Source of the DNA: Halonotius pteroides
GTDB taxonomy: Archaea > Halobacteriota > Halobacteria > Halobacteriales > Haloferacaceae
Assembly (NCBI RefSeq): GCF_003605635.1
Contig: NZ_QMDW01000006.1
Span: 1-64,000, forward strand
Length of the DNA stretch: 64,000 nucleotides
Reading direction: 5' to 3'
Shown here: positions 1 to 7,477 of the stretch, piece after piece
How the letters are laid out: the number at the start of each line of letters is the position of its first letter
Position numbering within the stretch: position 1 is the first letter of the stretch
Program-made: the position numbers and the translations under genes
The notes under the pieces: generated by a model
Databases searched by the model: none
What the model was told of the DNA's origin: nothing
The model's input: the letters and a program-made list of their open reading frames with translations, nothing else

Positions 1-130
1 CTCGCTGATTACAACCTCTCAACCTCTGCATCGGTCACTCCAAATATTCTAATATCAAATCTCAGGCATTTTTTCACCAGATTAGGCAAGAGCCTCTTCA
101 AATTCCGCTTGAATATCTCCTTACTCCCCT

Positions 131-150
131 CCCCCGGGTGTGTAGTGAAC
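131..150 (-). repeat. Origin-recognition-like repeat, class C, copy 1
   Basis: Read on the minus strand this begins GTTCACTACACACCCGGGGG. The same layout, GTTC, about nine variable bases, then a C/G run with five Gs, occurs at 188-211 and 2322-2348. The G-rich half resembles the G-string of the repeats around the intact orc1 gene. Assignment as an Orc1 binding site is inference. Confidence 0.5.
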
Positions 151-187
151 TCTACCAAAGAACATTCTGGGTGCGATCTTCTATATG

Positions 188-211
188 ACACCCCCGGGGG
201 GTGTCGCGAAC
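188..211 (-). repeat. Origin-recognition-like repeat, class C, copy 2
   Basis: On the minus strand it starts GTTCGCGACACCCC and continues into GGGGGTGT, so that ACACCCCC/GGGGGTGT forms a near-perfect palindrome. It matches copy 1 in the GTTC start and the G-run. Its position upstream of the orc1 remnant suggests a relic origin. Confidence 0.5.
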
Positions 212-504
212 TATCAACATTCAGGCCCAACAGAAAGATCGAGGATCAATAACTTCACTATACACCCGTAGGTTCACGATGATAACTATACACAAGTTAT
301 AGATTGGCAAGGTGAATACACCCACCTTACTGAGAGGAACGAGCGTTACGACCGCCTCGGTCGGAACCGAGTGACGAACAGGCGGGTAATGAAACCGACA
401 TGAGCGAGTCACTAACCACACCACAATAGCATGGCCGGATATTCCACGTCTAACCACACCTTTTATAATAAAAACAATTATAAACGATTATACAGGCATT
501 CAGA

Positions 505-1821
505 ATGCTGGAAGTCCACCGCACCCACCGAGCGAAAATCTGTAACCGTCCACAGGTTGCAGAGTCGCTTGACCGTCATGGGTGGAGTGCCAGCAAACTC
601 TGGAACGTCGCCAACTACCACTCCCGCGAAGTCTGGGAGGAGACGGGCGAGATTCCTGATCACGAGAAGTTGAAAGACGAGTTGAAGACCCATCCAACCT
701 ACAAGGGACTGCACTCACAGTCCAGTCAGCGGGTTCTGGAGGAACTCGCTGAAAGCTTCAACTCGTGGTACTCCTCGGACGACGACCGAGACAATCCGCC
801 CGGCTACCGCAAAGAAAACCACTACGACGACCAAGGCCGCCGCGTCCACGAAGAACACCCGCGTTCGACGGTGACGTGGAAGCAAAACGGCATCAAACAC
901 GACACGAAGAACAACCGTGTTCGACTGTCAAAAGGTGCGAATCACAAAGAACACCCGAAAGCATGGGAGTACATCCTTGTCGAATACGAGACACGCCCCG
1001 GCGTTGAGGTTGATAACCTGCAACAAGTCAGAGCCGTCCACGACCAGCAGAAAGAGCGATGGGAACTCCATCTCGTCTGCAAAAACAAGATCGAGACCCC
1101 CAACCCTCCTGGCGACGAAGCAGCGGGTATCGACCTCGGAATCAACAACTTCGCGGCGGTCGCCTACAGCACCGAAGACGCCGACCTGTACCCCGGCAAC
1201 CGCCTGAAACAAGACGGCTACTACTTCCCGAAAGAGATTGCTACGTGCGACAACAGCAATGGCGAAAGAGCCTCGGGACTCCACCACAAGTGGTCGGAAC
1301 GCCGCACTCACTTTTTCCACAGTCTTGCGAAACACATCGTTGAACGCTGTGTTGAGAAAGGTGTTGGTCGCATCAACATCGGTGATTTGGCGGGTGTCCG
1401 AGAGGATGAAGACGGTAGCTCGAAAAACTGGGGCAAACATGGCAACCTCGACCTGCATGGGTGGGCGTTCGACCGCTTCACGAAGATTCTCACATACAAG
1501 GCGAAGGGTGAGGGAATCGAGGTCGTGGAAATATCAGAGCGTGACACGAGCAAGACGTGTTGCGTGTGCGGGAGAGAGGATGATAGTCAGCGCGTCGCCC
1601 GTGGATTGTACGTCTGTGAGTCGTGCGATGCAGCGTTCAACGCTGACGTGAGTGGAGCGGAGAACATCCGTCTCAACACCAACGATCAAAGTAACTCCGA
1701 GTCTTCGGCCAGTTTGGGCCAGGATAGGAGTACCGGCTGGTTGGCACAGCCAGCAGTCTATCTACATGACTTGTCCCACGGATTCTCACCGCGGGAACAA
1801 GTGGTAGACTGCAAACCCTAA
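505..1821 (+). CDS. tnpB: RNA-guided nuclease TnpB (IS1341-type), 438 aa
   Basis: TnpB is the RuvC-like nuclease of IS200/IS605 elements, guided by an RNA from the element's right end. RuvC-I is GIDLGINNF (D210). The zinc finger has C352/C355 and C371/C374 (CCVCG, CESC). RuvC-III is NADVSGAENI (D381). At RuvC-II, where most family members have an E before DL, the sequence reads INIGDLAGV, so position 293 is G and the nearest acid is D294. This may be a subfamily variant or an inactivated site. The N-terminal half has the family's beta-barrel/helical length. The start is the first ATG after an AT-rich stretch with TATA-like sequence at about 465-485. The C-terminal tail runs into the right end, as usual for this family. 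It shares little sequence with the second TnpB in this window (31392-32699). Confidence 0.9.
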   Translation: MLEVHRTHRAKICNRPQVAESLDRHGWSASKLWNVANYHSREVWEETGEIPDHEKLKDELKTHPTYKGLHSQSSQRVLEELAESFNSWYSSDDDRDNPPGYRKENHYDDQGRRVHEEHPRSTVTWKQNGIKHDTKNNRVRLSKGANHKEHPKAWEYILVEYETRPGVEVDNLQQVRAVHDQQKERWELHLVCKNKIETPNPPGDEAAGIDLGINNFAAVAYSTEDADLYPGNRLKQDGYYFPKEIATCDNSNGERASGLHHKWSERRTHFFHSLAKHIVERCVEKGVGRINIGDLAGVREDEDGSSKNWGKHGNLDLHGWAFDRFTKILTYKAKGEGIEVVEISERDTSKTCCVCGREDDSQRVARGLYVCESCDAAFNADVSGAENIRLNTNDQSNSESSASLGQDRSTGWLAQPAVYLHDLSHGFSPREQVVDCKP

Positions 1822-1885
1822 TATCCCAATCCAGCGGTGCGGAACCGTGGGATTCCTCCGCATTCAGGCGGATGGAGGATGTCAA
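1690..1885 (+). ncRNA. Candidate omega/reRNA of the TnpB element
   Basis: TnpB guide RNAs are known to come from the 3' end of tnpB and the right end. Here that interval contains an inverted repeat around 1833-1853 (CCCA...TGGG type) and the terminal hairpin at 1854-1877. The sequence just after 1885 would be the guide, i.e. orc1 sequence. The extent is inferred from the family and not from a transcript. Confidence 0.35.
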
Positions 1886-2395
1886 TTGTATGAAACTGGT
1901 GAGATCGCACTGAACCAAAGCGATGATCGCGTGACAGATAAGCATGCTCAGCAAGCTGAGGCAAAAGTCGACCGTCGTTCAGTAATGCGAAGTATCGAAG
2001 GGCTCACCCTATAGGATCATTTGGGACTTCTCGCACTCGTTCTGTTGGAATCCCAAGGAGAGACACCGGCTCGAACGAGGCAAGTGTATGCGACGTATCG
2101 GGATGTTTGTACGGAACTTGGGACGAACGACATCTCGTTGGATCGTGTCCGTGACCATCTCAAAGAGTTGGATTTACTGAGCGTAACGCAGTACTCAACG
2201 CGAACGGCGGGCTCCGAAGGTGGTCGCAAATACTTCTGGGAGCTGAATACCGATTTTGAGGCAACGATTGAGATGCTTGATTCGATCGATCGGCTCGATG
2301 GGGTGTTCGGCTTGGTGGATTGGTTCACGACGCACCCGGGGGTGGGAGGAGTGTATTTATTAAATAAGCATAACATCACTGCACTGAGGCTGTAG
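1886..2395 (+). pseudogene. orc1/cdc6 remnant: C-terminal winged-helix part only
   Basis: The reading frame starting at 1886 gives YETGEIALNQSDDRVTDKH, then a lid/winged-helix region ending in LLESQGETPARTRQVYATYR. This aligns over its length with the C-terminal third of the intact Orc1 at 5882-7066, which has LLHERGETPARTREVVDAYR at the equivalent place. The AAA+ domain with Walker A and B is absent. An in-frame TAG at 2012-2014 interrupts the linker. Similarity fades after about 2310, where an origin-like repeat begins. The fragment starts at the first base after the TnpB element's right end, so the element appears to have inserted into orc1 and the 5' half was later lost. A short product from the TTG at 2021 is possible but could not be a loader. 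Confidence 0.85.
2322..2348 (+). repeat. Origin-recognition-like repeat, class C, copy 3
   Basis: Plus-strand GTTCACGACGCACCCGGGGG followed by TGGGAG. It matches the two copies at 131-150 and 188-211, which lie in the opposite orientation. The three copies bracket the TnpB element and the orc1 remnant, as expected for a disrupted origin. It overlaps the tail of the orc1 remnant frame. Confidence 0.5.
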
Positions 2396-2910
2396 TGAAC
2401 GTGTGGTATCTATGACGATCGTTGCCCGCCGTCGGTATATCAGAGCTTACCTGATTTGCTCCTGCCATCCAACGATCGAATATTTCTGGTGTGAGAACGA
2501 GTTGATTGACGTTTGTAAGATCTTTATGAGTCGTCGGTTCCGATTGAGTGTCAGAACGCCCATTCCTTGCGGGAAGAGAAGAAGTCTCTCGATGAACAAA
2601 AATAGCTATTTCTCGTGAACTGCCTTGGGGCAGTCGCCTTGACCGCCCGTACATCTGATCGCTCTCTGATTTGAGTGAGATTTTGGACTGTTTGTCGCCT
2701 TCCCCCACACTGCTATCACATGTACCTATCCTTCTTGTTATTATTATAAGTCGGTCTCTCGAACCCATTATCCGTTGTTGTCCTGCAATTATTTACATAT
2801 CCACCGGTAAGTGGTAGAATAAAATACCAGGTGCACTATTAGGTACACATTATACTACTACTGACCGGTGTTCACAGCGAAAACTGTGGGTGTGACCCGA
2901 AAATTATCCA
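2396..2910. other. Gene-free stretch with an inverted repeat at 2803-2869
   Basis: I see no supported gene. Open frames in this stretch lack recognisable motifs and haloarchaeal amino-acid bias. The stretch is AT-rich, with several TATA-like runs around 2740-2760 and 2820-2855. An inverted repeat has 15-bp arms at 2803-2817 (ACCGGTAAGTGGTAG) and 2855-2869, matching at 13 of 15 positions with a 37-bp loop, just beyond the stop codon of the HEPN gene. It could be a transcription terminator or a mobile-element relic. Confidence 0.45.
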
Positions 2911-3405
2911 CTAAGAACAGACACATTCGTACTGCAGTGACGCGTAGTCCAGAATGTATCGGTGGACTGCATCAGCAAGCGACAGCATTGCGTCGGCCTG
3001 TTCAGCACTGGCGACCGTTTCCCGATAGTACACTTTAGCTCGGTTTTGCTTCCACAGCTGTGCGAGGCAATCGGCAAACGCTTTGCTAAACAGATTTGCC
3101 GCTCTACCCTGTTGGTAGACCTCTGTATGTTCATATCGCAAGTCTTCCCCAGATGCGTGTCCACGGTATAAGAGATAGAACTGGATACTATGCTCGACAG
3201 CTACGAATGACGCCTCGATAACGACGGTATAATACCCATTCTGCTCACGAAGGGTTCGTGCGGCTTCGAGCAGCCGGCAGGCCTTCCGCAACTGAACGAG
3301 GGCAGCAGTAGAGACATCCAAGTCGGATTCGGCTGTTTGCCCACGAGTCTGTCTGAAGGCTGTTTCAGCATCAGTCAGTGCCTCATCCACGTAACTATTG
3401 TCCAT
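2911..3405 (-). CDS. HEPN-domain protein, toxin-like partner of MNT, 164 aa
   Basis: It is an all-helical protein of HEPN type. HEPN toxins of MNT/HEPN modules are RNases kept inactive by the nucleotidyltransferase partner. The usual RNase motif is R-x4-6-H; here the corresponding place reads NRAKVYYR (R122, Y126/Y127), so the histidine appears to be a tyrosine. That may mean a different chemistry, a non-catalytic form, or a motif I have misplaced. The gene is second in the operon and overlaps the MNT gene by 11 bp, so the two are translated together. The family assignment rests on length, helix pattern and the MNT neighbour. Toxicity is inferred. Confidence 0.75.
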   Translation of the reverse strand: MDNSYVDEALTDAETAFRQTRGQTAESDLDVSTAALVQLRKACRLLEAARTLREQNGYYTVVIEASFVAVEHSIQFYLLYRGHASGEDLRYEHTEVYQQGRAANLFSKAFADCLAQLWKQNRAKVYYRETVASAEQADAMLSLADAVHRYILDYASLQYECVCS

Positions 3406-4072
3406 CTGTCAATACCTCCGATTTGAGCTGTTTGAGGATATCAGAGTCATACAGCGTGATCCCAGTGGCAAAGATTTCGCGTAGTCGATCCCCGTACTCG
3501 TGGGCACTCTTGACGGATTCGACGAGGACATGGAATTTGTATCGGTCACCATGAAAATTCTCTTCGTTCAAATCAGATGTCAACTCGTCAGCGGTTTGCT
3601 GGGCTCTTGCCTGCATTCCCTCAACGAGAACGAAACAATCGATATCACTTCGCCGGTCAGCATTTCCACGGGCGACACTACCAAACAGGACGACACCGTG
3701 AATATGGGCAATCTTGTCAGTCAGCCCCGTGAGAAGTTCTCGTACTGGTGAATGAAATTCGTCCTGTGGAATCCGAATAACTGGATCGTCAGGCTTGTTG
3801 AGTCGACTTCGATTAATCCGAACGAGCTTTTTTCGCCCGGTGTACTCAATGTCGACGAAGCCAACCGTCTCAAGATCATCGACAGCCGACGAAATACTTC
3901 GGTGAGGATGATCCGTTGCCCGACTTAGATCCCGAATTCCAAACCCCGTGAAGGGATTGTCGACAAGTAAGCCAAGAACTTCCCCAGTACAAGCGTGACT
4001 GAAGATATCTGTCGACGGGACAGGAACCGGTAGCTCAAGTGATGCGCTATTCTGGATATTTTTTCTGCCCAT
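3395..4072 (-). CDS. Winged-helix/minimal nucleotidyltransferase (MNT) antitoxin, 225 aa
   Basis: The N-terminal part (about residues 30-95) is a winged helix-turn-helix (GIRDLSRATDHPHRSISSAV), and the C-terminal part is a polymerase-beta-type nucleotidyltransferase. The signature GSVARG at 131-136, followed by RSDID with D143 and D145, is the metal-binding GS...DxD motif. In characterised MNT/HEPN pairs the MNT partner adds AMP to the HEPN toxin and silences it. The DNA-binding domain suggests autoregulation as well. It is the first gene of the pair. A second, frameshifted protein of the same architecture lies at 41253-42057. Confidence 0.85.
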   Translation of the reverse strand: MGRKNIQNSASLELPVPVPSTDIFSHACTGEVLGLLVDNPFTGFGIRDLSRATDHPHRSISSAVDDLETVGFVDIEYTGRKKLVRINRSRLNKPDDPVIRIPQDEFHSPVRELLTGLTDKIAHIHGVVLFGSVARGNADRRSDIDCFVLVEGMQARAQQTADELTSDLNEENFHGDRYKFHVLVESVKSAHEYGDRLREIFATGITLYDSDILKQLKSEVLTDGQ

Positions 4073-4724
4073 AGATAGTTTATCTCCCCAATATCAAAGT
4101 AACTTGTGGAGGTTCCTATCGACTGTTTTGCATACGTCCAGGAGCTGACTCACATAGTGGCTGAGTACGAGTCAGAGATGATTTTTGAATCCCGGTCGTA
4201 GGTGGAGTCGTGTTTGGATATTCTCGGTCGGATCGAACAACGAGTTAACCAAAGTCGTAGTCGCAGGCTGGTGCACTAACATAGTCGTCACGACCAGTTC
4301 GATCCGGCACATAACAGGGTGGGTCGGACGGACGCTCGAATGCCGGGCCGCTCAGGAAGTCCCGATAAAACCACTGCGTCTAATGCGTCAAATGATCCCA
4401 AAATTGGCAAGTGTATTCGTAACAACACTCGACAGGGTAGGATGTGAGAGAACTCGTGGATCGAGTTTGCCCACTGCCGTCGATACAGAACACTCGACAC
4501 GGTGGGGTGTGAGACAACTCATGCGATTGATTTTAATCACCGCCATTGATACAAGAACACTCGACATGGTGGGGTGTGAGAGAAGGAGGTTGATGCATGG
4601 CTTCTAATCAGCAGGAGAGCAGCTGTCAAAAGACATATTTGCAGTAGAAACAATATATTAACTACGAGTCGCAAACGCGCGGCCGACCAGCAACGCAACA
4701 ACCACAAACCAACGGAGGTTACAG
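4073..4724. other. Gene-free stretch with class A origin-like repeats and promoter of the first TumE-like module
   Basis: No gene is supported; the one longer open frame here is built from the repeats themselves. The stretch contains three repeats at 4424-4580 (separate entry), a TATA-like CAATATATTAAC at about 4650-4661, and the ribosome-binding site GGAGGT at about 4713 for the gene starting at 4725. Confidence 0.6.
4424..4580 (+). repeat. Three class A origin-like repeats, 65-67 bp apart
   Basis: Copies lie at 4424-4448, 4489-4513 and 4556-4580. Copies 2 and 3 have the layout AACA, CTCGACA(C/T)G, GTGGGGTGTGAG (4+9+12 bp). Copy 1 has drifted in the last block. The DNA between copies is also similar (a GAT...ACxGCC...GATACA pattern), so the unit is about 66 bp. 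The final 12 bp equals that of the class B repeat at 7346-7370 exactly, but the 9-bp core is different. No orc1 gene carries this class here. Function as Orc1 or Rep binding sites is inference. Confidence 0.7.
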
Positions 4725-5246
4725 ATGAAAATAGACCCACCACCAGACTACGAGGATGTGAACCAGGCGGCGATTGAGGACTGGAAAGCAGAGACAACGA
4801 CACGAGAACGAATTCGCACTGTTGTCCAGCGGATCCAAGAGCCAACGTCAGCGGCTGCCATTGCTGAACAGGCATATGCGAGTGAACCTGTAGTTCGTGA
4901 TGCACTCGCGGATCTGGCTGATCTCGGAGTCGTTGAGACACTTGAGACTACCCAGGGGACGCTGTACAAGCGCAATGATCACATGTACATCTATCGGCAG
5001 GTAGTCAAACTCCACGAAGCATACGACGAAGATGAACTCGTGACAGAACTCCAGACCATCAAGGAGACGGTTAATACGTGGAGAGACAAGCACAATGTCG
5101 AATCTCCTACCGAACTCGCCCAGAAACTAGAACCGGATGATACAGAGGGTTGGGAGGATCACACCGCTTGGCAAACCGCAGAACAGAACCTGTATCTCAC
5201 GAAGGTAGCGATCAGCTTCTATGATGCCAATAGGGTTCTTGCTTGA
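4725..5246 (+). CDS. Winged-helix DUF7342-like regulator, antitoxin candidate, module copy 1
   Basis: This 173-aa protein has an N-terminal winged helix preceded by the WKAETTTRERIRTVV segment, with recognition-helix region AEQAYASEPVVRDALADLADLGVVE. A C-terminal helical part follows (EDELVTELQTIKETVNTWRDKHNVESPTEL), ending in a W-x-TAE-x-NL segment. The same order of blocks is found in the first genes of the modules at 13385, 14740, 17432 and 23013. The gene is preceded by GGAGGT at a good distance and ends 2 bp before the TumE-like gene. I infer an antitoxin and autorepressor from the pairing. The DUF number is from memory. Confidence 0.7.
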   Translation: MKIDPPPDYEDVNQAAIEDWKAETTTRERIRTVVQRIQEPTSAAAIAEQAYASEPVVRDALADLADLGVVETLETTQGTLYKRNDHMYIYRQVVKLHEAYDEDELVTELQTIKETVNTWRDKHNVESPTELAQKLEPDDTEGWEDHTAWQTAEQNLYLTKVAISFYDANRVLA

Positions 5247-5248
5247 CG

Positions 5249-5692
5249 ATGGCTGATCTGAGAGGTGATACCGGCCCAATCGACTACGACGCGCTCGTAA
5301 ACATTCGAGACATCTTCCTTGACACTGAACCACTCGTCAGTCATCACAGTCTCGACGGTCGGCTTGATCCACAGCCTGAGTTGACCGTTACAGTCGATGC
5401 TGGATTCGGTTCGAGTCCGTGTGGGCGTTTTGATGTCGTCTGGACAGAAAACGAGTGTTACAATTTCCATTACCGCGGAGATACTGGGATGGAGTTTCGA
5501 TTCGATCGGCATCCCGAACCAAATGCCCCACCAAAGCATTTCCATACACCTCCGGATGCAACATCGCGGGTTCCATCATGTATCGATGTTGAACCGCCAG
5601 AGCTGGTCACGAGGGCCATACTAAAATGCTGGCGCACAGCGTTGAGTGTGGACAATCCCTCAAAACTCAACTCCGTCTCAAACCCACCCTGA
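5249..5692 (+). CDS. TumE-like (DUF6516-like) protein, toxin candidate, module copy 1
   Basis: This is a 147-aa protein with the block order WTENECYNFHY, FRFDRHP, KHFHTPP, then a short helix (ELVTRAILKCW). The same blocks recur in four other second genes in this window. They resemble the family of TumE toxins (aromatic strand, RWD-like motif, histidine-rich HFHPP), but I could not run a profile search. The ATG at 5249 was chosen over the TTG at 5243. Its start is 2 bp from the stop of the winged-helix gene, so translation is probably coupled. Confidence 0.65.
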   Translation: MADLRGDTGPIDYDALVNIRDIFLDTEPLVSHHSLDGRLDPQPELTVTVDAGFGSSPCGRFDVVWTENECYNFHYRGDTGMEFRFDRHPEPNAPPKHFHTPPDATSRVPSCIDVEPPELVTRAILKCWRTALSVDNPSKLNSVSNPP

Positions 5693-5806
5693 ACTGTCTT
5701 GAGGATAAGATCTACTCAAGTTGACGGACTGTCTGTGAGGAGAACAATTTCAGAATCGACAACACCAGTATTTCCAATGGCATCCCCACTTTGGCGAACA
5801 GCCACA

Positions 5807-5831
5807 CCCCCACCCCACCGCTTCCGCTGTT
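5807..5831 (-). repeat. Class B origin repeat downstream of orc1
   Basis: On the minus strand it reads AACA, GCGGAAGCG, GTGGGGTGGGGG. It lies 51 bp beyond the stop codon of orc1 and matches the repeats at 7141-7370. The 188-bp gap between the TumE-like gene and orc1 holds nothing else I can support. Confidence 0.75.
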
Positions 5832-5881
5832 AGACCACAACAAGAGCTGGTCTCAACAACAGACTCACCGAAGTCATCGAT

Positions 5882-7066
5882 TTAATTGGAGTCTAACAAC
5901 GTCGACAATCCACTTCGGATCGCAGCAATAGACTGCTCCAGCCGATGTTCTTTGTACTTTCCACCGCCTTTCCCGCGATTGTGCTCAGCTGAACTGGCGA
6001 TCCCCAGTTGCGCTAATTCGCCAATATAGTCACGTACCGACCGTTCCGAAACGGGACTCATTCCTTCTGAATGAGCTACATTTCGATACGCATCCACAAC
6101 CTCCCGTGTCCGTGCTGGCGTCTCACCGCGTTCGTGGAGTAGCGTCAGTGCGTACAATACGAGCTTCCCGTGCTGGGAATAGTTCTGTATGCCCTCTACC
6201 ACCTGGTCTGTCTGGACACGTTCACGAGCGTCCTCGACGTGTTGTTCAGTCACCGTCTCTGCCCCATTTTCCCGAGCGACATCACCAGCCTCCAACAGTA
6301 GATCCAGTGCCTTCCGTGCGTCACCGGAATCCTTGGCTCCGTAGGCTGCGCACATTGAGACGACCCCGTCTTCAAGAACATCATCCTGAAACGCGACACG
6401 TTCGCGTTGTTCAAGCACAAGCCGAAGTTCATCGGCATCGTAAGCACTGAACGAAACCTCCTTCTCACAAAGTGACGACCGAACCTTCGATGACAGTTGA
6501 TTTCGGAAATCAAGGTCATTCGAGATACCGATTACGCCGAGTCTCGCATCGGTGATATCCGCATTTGAACGCGCACGCGGCAGTTTGTAGAGAAGTGAAT
6601 CATCCTCAATGTGGTCGACTTCATCGAGAACAATGAGCACTGTTCCCTCACAGGCATCGAGTTCATCGAAAAGGAATTCATAGACACTTGCCTGAGGATA
6701 TCCCGTGTTCGAAATCTGTCGGCCAGGTTCCCGAAGTTCGTTGACGAGTTTCACCGCCACCTGGTAGGATGTGTTCAGCCCATCACAGTTGACTTCGATC
6801 ATCGTAAGCGCAAGTCCTGGGACGTTTGTAGCATCTGTTTGAAGCGTACGGAGAAGGTAGCGAGTAGCTGCTGTCTTTCCTACCCCGCTTTTTCCGTAGA
6901 GAAAGATGTTCGAAGGGGTCTCTTTATTAATAACCGGTTGAAGCGCGGCGTGATACTGACTGAGTTCTTCATCGCGGCCGACCAGATCATCCGGCGTCCA
7001 CTCCTCAAGAAGTGCTTCGCGATTCTTAAAGATGGAGTTGTTTGGCACGAACGAGAAATCGCCCAT
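5882..7066 (-). CDS. orc1/cdc6: Orc1/Cdc6 replication initiator, 394 aa
   Basis: The protein binds origin repeats and loads the MCM helicase. It has a full AAA+ domain with Walker A GKSGVGKT (58-65) and Walker B VLIVLDEVD (143-151), a sensor-2/lid region around LDLLLEAGDVARENG, and a C-terminal winged helix (about 300-394). Length is normal for the archaeal family. A TATA-like TTTATAAATA element lies 22-32 bp upstream of the ATG, implying a leaderless or very short leader. Class B repeats lie on both sides of the gene, the usual arrangement for an origin linked to its own initiator. It is probably a secondary or plasmid-type initiator, because the surroundings are accessory genes and not conserved chromosomal oriC neighbours. 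Confidence 0.95.
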   Translation of the reverse strand: MGDFSFVPNNSIFKNREALLEEWTPDDLVGRDEELSQYHAALQPVINKETPSNIFLYGKSGVGKTAATRYLLRTLQTDATNVPGLALTMIEVNCDGLNTSYQVAVKLVNELREPGRQISNTGYPQASVYEFLFDELDACEGTVLIVLDEVDHIEDDSLLYKLPRARSNADITDARLGVIGISNDLDFRNQLSSKVRSSLCEKEVSFSAYDADELRLVLEQRERVAFQDDVLEDGVVSMCAAYGAKDSGDARKALDLLLEAGDVARENGAETVTEQHVEDARERVQTDQVVEGIQNYSQHGKLVLYALTLLHERGETPARTREVVDAYRNVAHSEGMSPVSERSVRDYIGELAQLGIASSAEHNRGKGGGKYKEHRLEQSIAAIRSGLSTLLDSN

Positions 7067-7477
7067 GATACCGACAACTCCTACGATATTTATAAAACCA
7101 ATGGTTCCGTTGTTTCTGTTGTTAGCGTTTCTTTATATAATTTTGACCCCACCGCTTCCGCTGTTAATCGAAAATAGCCCCCTCAATAATATGAGTGAGT
7201 GATTTGAGCAAGTGTAAAACAGTATTCACGATGCTATAACAGCGGAAGCAGTGGGGTGGGTGTACCCGCGTCACGGAAAGTTGTCACGCTAACAGCGGAA
7301 CCACTGGGGTGTGAAAGTTCACCAGGCCACGAGCCCTGGTGCGCTAACAGCGGAAGCAGTGGGGTGTGAGTGTTCCTTACACCGCATGGATTCGCGTTCT
7401 GTGAGCGGTATCACAAAATTCACTTCTTCATTATATACCAGCAAGGAGCAGATCAGCTGATTTCGAAGATCGCCGTG
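7067..7477. other. Candidate replication origin next to orc1
   Basis: The stretch contains one class B repeat on the minus strand (7141-7165) and three on the plus strand (7238-7262, 7291-7315, 7346-7370). The inverted sets flank an AT-rich stretch at 7166-7237, a plausible unwinding element. The orc1 promoter lies at about 7087-7100. No protein gene is supported. Origin function is inference from repeat layout and the adjacent initiator. Confidence 0.8.
7141..7370. repeat. Four class B origin recognition repeats
   Basis: Consensus is AACA, GCGGAAGCA, GTGGGGTGTGAG. Copy 7141-7165 is inverted and has lost the last few bases. Copy 7238-7262 ends GGGTG. Copy 7291-7315 has a core change (GCGGAACCA followed by CTGGGGTGTGAA). 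Copy 7346-7370 is the best match. Spacing between the three plus-strand copies is 53 and 55 bp, about five helical turns, which places them on the same DNA face. Confidence 0.85.

Larger units (their letters stand above)
1..329. other. Gene-free left edge carrying two origin-like repeats
   Basis: I see no convincing gene here. Short open frames exist on both strands but lack haloarchaeal composition or recognisable motifs. The stretch holds two copies of a GC-rich motif (131-150 and 188-211) that recurs inside the orc1 remnant at 2322-2348, and it ends where the left end of the TnpB element begins. I infer a decayed origin flank; the N-terminal part of the orc1 fragment found downstream is not present here. 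Confidence 0.55.
330..1885 (+). mobile_element. TnpB-only IS200/IS605-family (IS1341-type) element
   Basis: The element carries a single tnpB gene and no tnpA. Its left part (about 331-385) contains a segment strongly similar to the upstream part of the second TnpB element near 32.83-32.88 kb, including CGGTCGGAACCGAG-like and GAACAGGCGG blocks. Its right end is a hairpin (CCTCCGC loop GCGG) followed by GGAGGATGTCAA, ending at 1885. The base after that is the first base of orc1-derived sequence, which fixes the right boundary well. The left boundary is approximate. Without tnpA it must be mobilised in trans, if at all. Confidence 0.75.

Noticed and set aside
9-230. 73-codon minus-strand frame at the left edge
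   Set aside because: It is built over the class C repeats, has a stop within the window, and shows no clear family.
2376-2768. Open frame of 130 codons on the minus strand
   Set aside because: Low-complexity, no motif, overlaps the orc1 remnant tail and AT-rich spacer.
4424-4580. Possible CRISPR array
   Set aside because: Only three repeats, the spacers resemble each other, and no cas genes are present. The G-rich 25-bp layout fits origin repeats better.
4185-4607. Open frame of 140 codons on the plus strand
   Set aside because: It runs through the class A repeats and its C-terminal half is just the translated repeat unit; no ribosome site and no haloarchaeal composition.
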